Shown one piece after another: positions 1-5,094 of a DNA stretch of 15,090 bases. The stretch covers positions 1 to 15,090 of the forward strand of contig JAHHSH010000043.1 of assembly GCA_020025345.1 (NCBI GenBank). The letters run 5' to 3'. The translations under genes and the position numbers were made by a program. Numbering within the stretch: the stretch's first letter is position 1; every line of letters starts with the position of its first letter. Below the pieces are notes generated by a model. That model searched no databases. It had not been told where the DNA came from and was given only the letters and a program-made list of their open reading frames with translations. This DNA is from Oscillospiraceae bacterium. Its GTDB lineage: Bacteria > Bacillota > Clostridia > Oscillospirales > Oscillospiraceae.

Positions 1-128
1 TTTATCCGCAAATGAAGGCGTATCATCTGATCGCATTGTTCCCGATTGGCTATGCCGCTGAGGACGCTGTTCCTTCCGAACGTCATTTCAAGCGGAAATC
101 CAAAGAGGAACTGGTAGAAATTCTTTAA
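1..128 (+). CDS. Nitroreductase-family protein, C-terminal fragment
   Basis: The window begins inside this gene. The reading frame starts at base 3 and ends with TAA at 126-128, giving the last 41 residues. The visible tail contains a stretch reading ALFPIGYAAEDAVPSERH followed by a basic segment and a final EELVEIL. This PIGY-x-AED-x-P-x-x-RH pattern near the C-terminus is typical of small FMN-dependent nitroreductases (NfsA/FRP-like fold), which reduce nitro compounds, quinones or related substrates with NAD(P)H. The FMN-binding N-terminal half lies outside the window, so substrate and exact subfamily cannot be judged. The family call rests only on this short tail. The next gene is 289 bases away behind hairpin structures, so the two are probably not in one operon. 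Confidence 0.6.
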   Translation, partial: YPQMKAYHLIALFPIGYAAEDAVPSERHFKRKSKEELVEIL

Positions 129-417
129 GGTGGCGTTTCAGTCACTCCTGCGTTCTTTTTTACGGCCCATGACGGTGGGAGGGCTGTGAAAATATGTCTC
201 GGACATTTTGGCTCTCGCCCTCTCCCGGCATCTACATAAGCTGAAGGATGCCGGTCCTGTTTCCTCAGAAAAGAAAGCGCAGTTCAGCAGATATGAGATC
301 TGCGCCCCCACCTCCGTAAGCTAATCGGCCTGCTCCGGGTAGAATATTGTTCTGGAGAAGAAACTTCACTGAACAGGATATTACACCGATTGCTTCAAAC
401 AACAAAGGAGAGTAACG
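129..417. other. Gene-free stretch with several inverted repeats
   Basis: No convincing gene is seen. Bases 177-226 can fold into one long interrupted hairpin: GGGAGGGC at 177-184 pairs with GCCC and TCCC at 217-226 across a 2-base bulge, and a second stem inside pairs AAAA..TGTC (about 189-198) with GACATTTT (202-209). Directly after it, CCGGCATC (225-232) and GATGCCGG (247-254) form an 8-bp perfect inverted repeat. GCGCAG (277-282) and CTGCGC (300-305) form a third. None is followed by a good T-tract, so these are not clear intrinsic terminators. The DUF2871 gene's ribosome site AAAGGAG is at 404-410. No convincing sigma-A promoter was found before it. Confidence 0.45.
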
Positions 418-840
418 ATGAAAAAAATGTATTGGATCTCATTGGCGTATTTTGCATTTGGCCTAACTGCCGGTCTTGTCAATCATGAGATCGCCTATTG
501 GACTCACTTCGCCGGGGAATCGATGATGTCCGTGGTCCATCCCCACGCCATTTTACTGGGCGGTCTGGTGTTTTTGTTGATACCCCTATTTATGAAAACC
601 TTTGAACTGGAAAAGCAAAAGAGTTTTCGGCGTTTTCTGTGGACATACAACATCGGTCTTGTGATGACCTTGGGCTTTATGACCGCCAGAGGGATGTCCC
701 AGCTTTTGGTGAAGCCCTTCCCCAGCTTTTTAGATCACATGGTGGGTGGGTTTGCCGGAATCGGCCATATCATTCTAACGGTGGGGCTGGGCTTTTTGTT
801 CCACGCCCTGATGAAATCTGTGGATAAAAGGAGCGAGTAA
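418..840 (+). CDS. DUF2871 family membrane protein
   Basis: The 140-residue product is hydrophobic, with four predicted membrane segments near residues 5-22, 43-60, 73-90 and 109-131 and a basic C-terminal tail (KSVDKRSE). A conserved-looking HPHA motif (residues 41-44) precedes segment 2, and the signatures KSFRRFLWTYNIGL and GGFAGIGHIIL match what I recall of DUF2871, a family of small integral membrane proteins of unknown function in Firmicutes. The length is normal for the family. The start is fixed by AAAGGAG (404-410), seven bases before ATG 418. The stop lies only four bases before the VOC gene, so the two are almost certainly co-transcribed, and the thioredoxin-like gene follows. Histidines at a membrane edge could bind metal or haem, but that is speculation. 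Function is unknown. Confidence 0.75.
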   Translation: MKKMYWISLAYFAFGLTAGLVNHEIAYWTHFAGESMMSVVHPHAILLGGLVFLLIPLFMKTFELEKQKSFRRFLWTYNIGLVMTLGFMTARGMSQLLVKPFPSFLDHMVGGFAGIGHIILTVGLGFLFHALMKSVDKRSE

Positions 841-844
841 TACT

Positions 845-1297
845 ATGACAGGACAGATCTATCATGTGGGCTTGACGGTCTCAGATATAGACCGATCCAT
901 TGCCTTTTACCGGGATGTGCTGGGCCTTACCTTCCGGGGGGAGATTCTCATGGAGGGGCCGGAGACGGAGGCTATGTTTCAGCGGAAAAACTGCCGGGCC
1001 AGAGTGGCCTACCTCAACGGCTCGGAGAAAATCGGGATGCCATCGGTGGAACTGATTCAGTTTACCGACGCTGAGAGCACGCAGCTTCCCTCCGACCTCT
1101 TTACCACCTCGGTGTCGGAGCTGTGTTTCTATACGGAGGATATTGAGGCCGTGTATCAGCGCTTGCAGGAGCATCAGGTGGACTGCCTCTCCGCTCCTCA
1201 GAGCTTTGATTTTACCGCCGGTGGCTTTGGGAAAAGTAAGGCCTTCTATTTCCGGGACCCCGACGGGATCATTCTGGAAATGATGCAGCCTCTGTAA
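845..1297 (+). CDS. VOC-superfamily (glyoxalase/bleomycin resistance fold) protein
   Basis: The 150-residue product has the two beta-alpha-beta-beta-beta modules of the vicinal oxygen chelate fold. Module one starts at YHVGLTVSDIDRSIAFYRDVLG (residues 6-27) and module two at SELCFYTEDIEAVYQRL (91-107), ending in the signature FRDPDGIILEMMQP. Candidate metal ligands are His7, Glu69 (in SVELIQF), Glu92 and Glu145. In glyoxalase I-type members the third ligand is usually His; here it is Glu92, so this is probably not an ordinary methylglyoxal glyoxalase. Other possibilities are a dioxygenase-like, epimerase-like or drug-binding VOC protein. The ribosome site AAAGGAG (827-833) sits inside the end of the upstream gene, 11 bases before ATG 845. 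It is the middle gene of a compact operon with DUF2871 and a thioredoxin-like protein. The substrate cannot be named. Confidence 0.8.
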   Translation: MTGQIYHVGLTVSDIDRSIAFYRDVLGLTFRGEILMEGPETEAMFQRKNCRARVAYLNGSEKIGMPSVELIQFTDAESTQLPSDLFTTSVSELCFYTEDIEAVYQRLQEHQVDCLSAPQSFDFTAGGFGKSKAFYFRDPDGIILEMMQPL

Positions 1298-1304
1298 GCG
1301 CAAA

Positions 1305-1631
1305 ATGATGAAAGAGTACAATGCCAGTCACTCCTTTCAGGAGGAACTTGAACAGGATGGCATCCTGATTGTCCAGTTTGGCTCTACCTCCTGTCAGCCT
1401 TGCACCGCCCTCCGGCAGCGGATTTCACTATGGCAGGAAGCCCACAGCGATGTAGAAGCACTATATGTTTCCCTTGAAACTTATCCGCAGCTTGCAGCCC
1501 AGAATGGAATTTTTACAGTACCTACCGTTTTGGTCTATGTGGATGGTCAGCTCACCCTCCGGGAAAGCGGCTATTTCAGTCTGGAGCTGCTGCTTCGCCA
1601 AGTAGAACGCTATCTTGCGCTTTTGACCTGA
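1305..1631 (+). CDS. Thioredoxin-like protein with CQPC active site
   Basis: The 108-residue product has a thioredoxin fold layout: a beta strand ILIVQFGS, the redox motif C30-Q-P-C33, a strand ALYVSLE, and the cis-proline loop FTVPT (Pro73) followed by VLVYVDGQ. There is no signal peptide, so it should act in the cytoplasm as a thiol-disulfide oxidoreductase. The dipeptide between the cysteines is QP rather than the GP of housekeeping thioredoxin, which usually alters redox potential and partner choice. ATG codons at 1305 and 1308 are both possible starts. Neither has a clear ribosome site, and the gap to the VOC stop is seven bases, so translation is probably coupled to the upstream gene. 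A role in reducing a thiol of the operon partners is plausible but unproven. Confidence 0.8.
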   Translation: MMKEYNASHSFQEELEQDGILIVQFGSTSCQPCTALRQRISLWQEAHSDVEALYVSLETYPQLAAQNGIFTVPTVLVYVDGQLTLRESGYFSLELLLRQVERYLALLT

Positions 1632-1670
1632 GCGTGGGGGCAGAAGATTAAAATTCAGGAGGGGGAGCTT

Positions 1671-1837
1671 ATGCAGAACGAAATGCTCTGTTTCTTGGAT
1701 ACAGCGTAGAACAATTTGAAGAATTTGTCTGTGGACATTCCAAAATATCAAATCACTGTGGTCACCGGTGTTTTCGGCTGCTGCAAAAGCAATCAGTCTG
1801 TGACTCGCCCGTACTTGGAAAAGCACTGGGCAAATAG
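1671..1837 (+). pseudogene. Apparently frameshifted small Cys/His-rich gene
   Basis: A strong ribosome site (AGGAGGGGG, 1657-1665) precedes ATG 1671, but the frame closes after 12 codons (MQNEMLCFLDTA) at TAG 1707-1709. In the -1 frame, from GTA 1706 to TAG 1835-1837, there is an open 43-codon stretch whose product reads VEQFEEFVCGHSKISN, then HCGHRCFRLLQKQ and a Cys-containing tail. Joining the two frames near base 1705 gives about 55 residues with several Cys and His (C..GH....HCGHRC), which could bind metal. The second frame has no start codon or ribosome site of its own. A one-base loss, a sequencing error or programmed frameshifting would each explain it; no slippery heptamer is visible. 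No family is recognised. The open frame ends right at the ybaK ribosome site. Confidence 0.4.
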
Positions 1838-1851
1838 AAGGAGGGGATACT

Positions 1852-2313
1852 ATGAAACAGGCAAAGACAAACGCCATGCGGATGCTGGATCGGCAGAAGA
1901 TCCATTACGAATTAAGAGAATTTCCGCTGGATGGGCAGAAAGCAGCAGATCATCTTGGCCTTCCTCCTGCCATGATTTTCAAAACACTGGTAACAACCGA
2001 TACAGCTGGAGGACATTTTGTGTTCTGCATCCCGACCAGTGAAGAATTGGATCTCAAAAAGGCCGCAAAAGCTGTAGGCGTGAAGCGGATTGAGATGCTA
2101 AAGCAGAAGGACCTTTTGCCTTTAACCGGATATATCCACGGCGGCTGCTCTCCGGTTGGTATGAAAAAGCAGTTTCCAACTGTGCTGGACTCCAGCGCTG
2201 AGCAGTGGGAAGCCATCTTGGTATCCGCCGGCCATGTGGGTATGCTGATGGAATTATCTCCAACTGATCTGAGTCAAATGGTAAACGCAAAACTGGAAAG
2301 AATTACAAAATAA
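1852..2313 (+). CDS. ybaK: Cys-tRNA(Pro)/Cys-tRNA(Cys) deacylase, YbaK/EbsC family
   Basis: YbaK-type proteins hydrolyse mischarged Cys-tRNA(Pro) in the cytoplasm, clearing errors made by prolyl-tRNA synthetase. The 153-residue product matches the family in length and motifs: TNAMRMLDRQKIHYELREFP at the N-terminus, Lys44 in IFKTLV as the expected essential lysine, the loop GGCSPVGMKKQFPTVLD (residues 97-113), and the conserved SAGHVG segment (125-130). The start ATG 1852 has AAGGAGGGG at 1838-1846. The stop is 56 bases before the alarmone synthetase gene with no terminator visible, so the pair may share a transcript. The main uncertainty is substrate: relatives in this superfamily (ProX, AlaX-like) act on other mischarged tRNAs, but the GGCSP loop favours YbaK. 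Confidence 0.88.
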   Translation: MKQAKTNAMRMLDRQKIHYELREFPLDGQKAADHLGLPPAMIFKTLVTTDTAGGHFVFCIPTSEELDLKKAAKAVGVKRIEMLKQKDLLPLTGYIHGGCSPVGMKKQFPTVLDSSAEQWEAILVSAGHVGMLMELSPTDLSQMVNAKLERITK

Positions 2314-2369
2314 AAGATACGGCAGACAAAGAAACAAAAAATAAGATGTGAGGAGAAGGAGATCACACA

Positions 2370-3032
2370 ATGGATACTAAGGAGCCATCAGAAGCGTTGC
2401 AGGATTATCTTCAGAAGCATCACAACGAAATGACAAAAAGGTACGAGGCTGCAATCAGGGAGGTCTATACGAAGCTTGTGGTATTAAAAGATGATTTTAG
2501 TACCCTCAAGAAGCGAGACTGTATTTCAATGATTCAGTCAAGAATCAAATCGGATGCAAGCATTTTGGAAAAACTGACCCGAAAGGGGCTGCCAATACAG
2601 TTGGATTCTATTCATAGTAAATTGGACGATATCGCTGGAATCCGTGTTGTTTGTAAGTTCATTGATGACATTTATATGCTTGTTGAAAAGCTAAGTGCTC
2701 AGGGTGATCTCGTGGTGATCGAAACTAAGGACTATATCAAAAATCCGAAACCCAATGGCTACCGTAGCTATCACATGGTCGTAGAGGTACCGATATTTTT
2801 CGAAGGAGTCAAAGAGTATGTGAGGGTGGAAATTCAAATGCGAACAGTTGCTATGGATTTTTGGGCGAGTCTGGAGCACGACATCAAATACAAAAAAGAC
2901 TCTTGCGAATGCGAAGACATCGTAGAGGAACTAAAATCTTGTGCCGATACCATTGCAACCGCAGATCAGCGTATGATGGAATTGAGAGATAGGGTATTGA
3001 ATAAGCGCCTGCAATATCAGCAGAATGCGTGA
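2370..3032 (+). CDS. Small alarmone synthetase (GTP pyrophosphokinase, RelQ/YjbM-like)
   Basis: The product should transfer pyrophosphate from ATP to GTP or GDP, making (p)ppGpp in the cytoplasm. The 220-residue length suits a single-domain small alarmone synthetase: there is no HD hydrolase domain and no TGS/ACT regulatory region. Visible RelA/SpoT synthetase motifs are SRIKSDASILEKL (about 57-69), DDIAGIRVVC with Asp87 as a likely Mg ligand (86-95), the nucleotide-contact segment KPNGYRSYH (127-135), and VEIQMRT with Glu154, followed by WASLEHDIKYK (165-175). A C-terminal helical tail probably aids oligomer formation. Ribosome site GGAGAAGGAG ends about nine bases before ATG 2370. The gene is visibly more AT-rich than the core genes at the right of the window. 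RelQ versus RelP type is not decided from sequence alone, though the long C-terminal helix favours RelQ. Confidence 0.88.
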   Translation: MDTKEPSEALQDYLQKHHNEMTKRYEAAIREVYTKLVVLKDDFSTLKKRDCISMIQSRIKSDASILEKLTRKGLPIQLDSIHSKLDDIAGIRVVCKFIDDIYMLVEKLSAQGDLVVIETKDYIKNPKPNGYRSYHMVVEVPIFFEGVKEYVRVEIQMRTVAMDFWASLEHDIKYKKDSCECEDIVEELKSCADTIATADQRMMELRDRVLNKRLQYQQNA

Positions 3033-3115
3033 TAATCTATGCCTGTGTTTCAGAGAAACAGAACCTGATGGCCCAATTTATTGCCTTGTTAAATGGTTCA
3101 ACTGTCAGAGAACTT

Positions 3116-3454
3116 TCAAATCAATGCAACAGACTGAATAATTCGACGCATAGCAAACAGTCGCCAGTGTAGATAATCATTCTTACACTGGCGACTTCGC
3201 ATCTCTGCTGAATCTAAGAGTTTAGCTTCAGCCACTGTTTTCATATACGCATCAGGATATCCGTTGAGAATCAGATCAGCATAAGCGGCAGGATCATTGT
3301 AGACCAGGTAGCCCGGTTCAGACTGCTCGTACATATTGTCCGCTACCTCGTTTTCCGCAGCAATGGTATCAATGGAAATCATGTGGCCGTCGGTGAACTT
3401 CAGCTCTACAAAGGCAGTATCCATGTTGAACTCGCAGGAAATCAATTTATTCAT
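3116..3454 (-). CDS. Small hypothetical protein, DUF6061-like
   Basis: The 112-residue minus-strand product starts MNKLISCEFNMDTAFVELKF and continues through VENEVADNMYEQSE-like and LVYNDPAAYADLILNG segments. This pattern recalls short proteins of unknown function that are frequent in gut Clostridia and that I associate with DUF6061; the assignment is from memory. Start ATG (3452-3454) has AGAGGA eight bases upstream on the minus strand. Such proteins, as I recall them, end soon after the position of AEAKLLD here. The last 30 or so residues (from about SRQCKND on) are read through a long perfect inverted repeat (3159-3196), so the tail may be an acquired extension. The gene converges with the alarmone synthetase, whose stop is 83 bases away. 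The function is unknown. Confidence 0.6.
   Translation of the reverse strand: MNKLISCEFNMDTAFVELKFTDGHMISIDTIAAENEVADNMYEQSEPGYLVYNDPAAYADLILNGYPDAYMKTVAEAKLLDSAEMRSRQCKNDYLHWRLFAMRRIIQSVALI
3159..3196. repeat. 13-bp perfect inverted repeat
   Basis: AGTCGCCAGTGTA (3159-3171) and TACACTGGCGACT (3184-3196) are exact reverse complements around a 12-base loop. The element lies between the converging alarmone synthetase and DUF6061-like genes but inside the latter's reading frame. There is no T-tract on either side, so an ordinary intrinsic terminator is not well supported. It may act as a bidirectional transcription or mRNA-stability hairpin, or be a small REP-like palindromic insertion. Confidence 0.75.
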
Positions 3455-3497
3455 ATAATGAGTCCTCTATAATAATTTCAGAATGGTTTTTAAAATA

Positions 3498-3541
3498 AAA
3501 ATCCTGTCTGAATCACATCACTGTGAAACAAACGGGATTTT
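3498..3541 (-). terminator. Terminator-like hairpin upstream of the DUF6061-like gene
   Basis: AAAATCCTGT (3498-3507) pairs with ACGGGATTTT (3532-3541), one pair being a G-T wobble, and an inner stem TCACA/TGTGA (3513-3517 with 3522-3526) closes on a 4-base loop. Read on the minus strand the hairpin is followed by a T-rich run (TATTTTA), which suits an intrinsic terminator stopping transcripts that come from the right, 44 bases before the DUF6061-like start. It could instead attenuate that gene. On the plus strand only four T follow, within the stem itself. Confidence 0.5.
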
Positions 3542-3582
3542 CGTATGCACCCGAAATGCGGTACCATGCAAGGGCTTTTCCT

Positions 3583-3622
3583 GCGCTAAAGGGCACTAAA
3601 AAGCATTATGGGGCATTATGGG
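3583..3622. repeat. Four tandem 10-bp repeats
   Basis: Four decamers follow each other without gaps: GCGCTAAAGG, GCACTAAAAA, GCATTATGGG and GCATTATGGG. The last two are identical; the consensus is roughly GC(A/G)(C/T)TA(A/T)(A/G)GG. A period of 10 bp places each copy on the same face of the helix, as in protein-binding arrays such as integrase arm sites, iterons or activator sites. It abuts a palindrome at 3623-3643. No binding protein is encoded nearby that would identify it. Confidence 0.55.
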
Positions 3623-3643
3623 TTTGGCAAAGAGCGTGCCAAA
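3623..3643. promoter_or_regulatory. Palindrome with 7-bp arms and 7-bp centre
   Basis: TTTGGCA (3623-3629) and TGCCAAA (3637-3643) are perfect inverted copies around the 7-base centre AAGAGCG. This geometry fits a tyrosine-recombinase core site or a dimeric repressor operator. The GG at 3626-3627 and GC at 3638-3639 also have the 12-base offset of a sigma-54 promoter (TTGGCA...TGC), but the downstream box is imperfect and a terminator begins at 3649, so that reading is weaker. The role is unresolved. Confidence 0.4.
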
Positions 3644-3648
3644 TTTAT

Positions 3649-3682
3649 GCGCCAATACTGCTTTGCAGCGACGGCGCTTTTT
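3649..3682 (+). terminator. Intrinsic terminator with no obvious gene in front of it
   Basis: GCGCC (3649-3653) pairs with GGCGC (3673-3677); inside it CTGC (3658-3661) pairs with GCAG (3665-3668) around a TTT loop, leaving a 4x4 internal loop. Five T (3678-3682) follow directly on the plus strand. The only annotated genes to its left on this strand end at 3032, so it must end read-through from the alarmone synthetase gene, or a short unrecognised transcript from 3455-3650. It lies 95 bases before the SWIM gene. Confidence 0.5.
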
Positions 3683-3776
3683 GAGAAAAAGGGAACGAGA
3701 ACAGGGAGGTTTTGAGGACACTTAAAGGCGTAGAATCAAAATAAAAGGAAAACTATCAAATGAGGAGGATACTGGG

Positions 3777-4592
3777 ATGGCTTTCAAAATTGGTTTTACA
3801 GCGGAGCATGAGGACGCGGCGCCGGCAAGTGTATCGAACTTTGTACCGGAAAAAACGGATGTGCCCAGAAGATCGGTAGTGCAGGTATATTTTCCGGGGC
3901 GAGACCTCACACTGGCGTATTACAATGATCGCTTCGACCTGCATATCGGGGATATCGTCTATGTACAGGGAAAACTGGAAGGGCAGCAGGGTCGTGTCGT
4001 TTCCGTCAGCTACAATTTTAAAATCAAAGCATCGCAATATATGCAGGTGCTCTCTGTGGTGGATACCACTGTGCATGGTCGGTTTTATATGGGAGGTATG
4101 CACTTCCTTACATTTGAGCCGGAAGCGCTGCCCCGGGAGCAGGCGATCACATGGTTTCGACCGCCGGAGCCGGAGGGCGATGTCTTCCTGGTCGGAGAAA
4201 ATGAGGATACCTTCTTGCTGGATGATCTGGCAGGAATGCAGGTGAGCGCTGTAGTCGGAGAGCGGGGCAAGGAATACTATATTGAAAACAGGGTGAAATA
4301 CATCTGTCTCGATGGTACATGCGGCTATGCCATCGTGGAGGGCAGCGAAGCCTACGAGGTAGAGTTTCAATACGTCAGTGGTGAAATTAGAGGCTTGACT
4401 TGCATCTGCCCTTGCAGCTACAACTGTAAGCACGAAGTGGCTGCTATGCTGCAGCTGAAAAAAGTGTTGTCTATCATCGAAACACAATACGCAGAACAGT
4501 ACGAGGCTTCCGGCTATTTTGCAGCAGTGAGCAGGGGAATACTATTTGAATATGCTGTGGGCAGCAAGGAAAACGGCAGCTTTACGCTCTAA
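3777..4592 (+). CDS. SWIM zinc-finger protein of unknown function
   Basis: The 271-residue product carries one clear motif: C209-I-C211-P-x4-C217-K-H219, followed by EVAAML, which is the CxCP...CKHxxA signature of a SWIM zinc finger. SWIM fingers bind nucleic acid or protein and occur with SNF2 helicases, transposases and stand-alone proteins. Residues about 30-200 are rich in predicted beta strands (VVQVYFPG, LAYYNDRFDLHIGDIVYVQG, GRVVSVSYNF) and look like one or two barrel-type domains that I do not recognise; GDIVYVQGKLEGQQGRVV resembles an OB or SH3-like turn. There is no helicase domain and no signal peptide. The start ATG 3777 has GAGGAGG (3763-3769). The gene is flanked by terminator-like hairpins, so it is likely monocistronic. 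A nucleic-acid-binding role is an inference from SWIM alone. Confidence 0.75.
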   Translation: MAFKIGFTAEHEDAAPASVSNFVPEKTDVPRRSVVQVYFPGRDLTLAYYNDRFDLHIGDIVYVQGKLEGQQGRVVSVSYNFKIKASQYMQVLSVVDTTVHGRFYMGGMHFLTFEPEALPREQAITWFRPPEPEGDVFLVGENEDTFLLDDLAGMQVSAVVGERGKEYYIENRVKYICLDGTCGYAIVEGSEAYEVEFQYVSGEIRGLTCICPCSYNCKHEVAAMLQLKKVLSIIETQYAEQYEASGYFAAVSRGILFEYAVGSKENGSFTL

Positions 4593-4627
4593 ACGGGGGG
4601 AATATAACGCATATCCGGCAGTGCAGA

Positions 4628-4666
4628 AGAAAGAGGAGCTTACCTTTGTGGTAAGTTCCTCTTTCT
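4628..4666. terminator. Shared terminator hairpin between convergent genes
   Basis: A 17-pair stem (4628-4644 with 4650-4666, one G-T pair) closes on the loop TTTGT. The A/G-rich left arm and T/C-rich right arm give a partly T-rich end on the plus strand (CTCTTTCT). It lies 36 bases past the SWIM gene's stop and 28 bases past the end of the DUF378 gene on the other strand, as expected for a bidirectional terminator. The tail after it is only moderately T-rich (GGTTGTTTTG). Confidence 0.75.
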
Positions 4667-4693
4667 CGTGTATGGTTGTTTTGCTCTGCGTTT

Positions 4694-4897
4694 TTACACG
4701 CCGCCCTCTTCACGGAAGAAAAGGGAAATGCACCACAGACCTGCAAAACCAACCAGAGAATAGATGATACGGCTCACCACGGCCATTTGACCGCCAGCCA
4801 AAAAAGCAACACAGTCAAATCCGAAGAGTCCGATGCCACCCCAGTTCAGTGCACCGATGATGGTCAAAACCAGGGCGATGCGGTCCAGAATTTTCAT
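4694..4897 (-). CDS. DUF378 family membrane protein
   Basis: The minus-strand product of 67 residues starts MKILDRIALVLTIIGALNWGGIGLFG and has two membrane segments, about residues 6-27 and 38-58. The ALNWGGIGLFGFDCVAFL stretch is the hallmark of DUF378 (YuzA-like) proteins, small membrane proteins of unknown function found in many Firmicutes. The longer open frame begins 27 codons upstream, but the ATG at 4895-4897 is preceded on its strand by TTTGGAGGG with a 6-base gap, and the shorter form fits the family length, so it is chosen. It ends in an acidic tail EEGGV. It is divergent from the DUF1015 gene across a 197-base gap and is likely transcribed alone. Confidence 0.85.
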   Translation of the reverse strand: MKILDRIALVLTIIGALNWGGIGLFGFDCVAFLAGGQMAVVSRIIYSLVGFAGLWCISLFFREEGGV

Positions 4898-5009
4898 GTT
4901 TTTCCCTCCAAAAAATTTTCTCTGTAATAGAATGTCCTCATTCACACGGTTTATACAAAAAAAGTGGAGATGCAGCATATAAAATGTTTGATTTTTTTAG
5001 AGAATAAGA

Positions 5010-5039
5010 TTGGAAATTCTAAGGAGTATCATGTATAAT
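5010..5039 (+). promoter_or_regulatory. Probable sigma-A promoter of the DUF1015 gene
   Basis: A perfect -10 box TATAAT (5034-5039), directly preceded by TG, lies 18 bases after a weaker -35 box TTGGAA (5010-5015). The region around it is strongly AT-rich. It sits 55 bases before ATG 5095. Confidence 0.6.
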
Positions 5040-5094
5040 ATTTAAAGAGATCCGCAAATGTCAAGTGTAAACGAAAACATTGAGGAGGAAGAAA

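Noticed and set aside
138..311. 57-codon minus-strand frame starting at GTG 309-311
   Set aside because: There is no ribosome site before it, it needs a GTG start, and the DNA is dominated by inverted repeats. No family is recognised.
1716..2042. 108-residue plus-strand frame overlapping the small pseudogene and ybaK
   Set aside because: It lacks a ribosome site, its sequence is compositionally odd, and it runs out of frame into the clearly coding ybaK gene.
3623..3643. Sigma-54 promoter for the SWIM gene
   Set aside because: GG and GC are correctly spaced, but the -12 box is imperfect, the motif is explained by a palindrome, and a terminator starts within 10 bases downstream.
4898..4978. 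Longer N-terminus for the DUF378 protein
   Set aside because: The internal ATG has a well-placed GGAGGG and gives the normal family length; the extension covers the AT-rich promoter region.
5080..5094. Upstream TTG start for the DUF1015 gene
   Set aside because: The TTG overlaps the GAGGAGG ribosome site that serves ATG 5095 and would have no site of its own.
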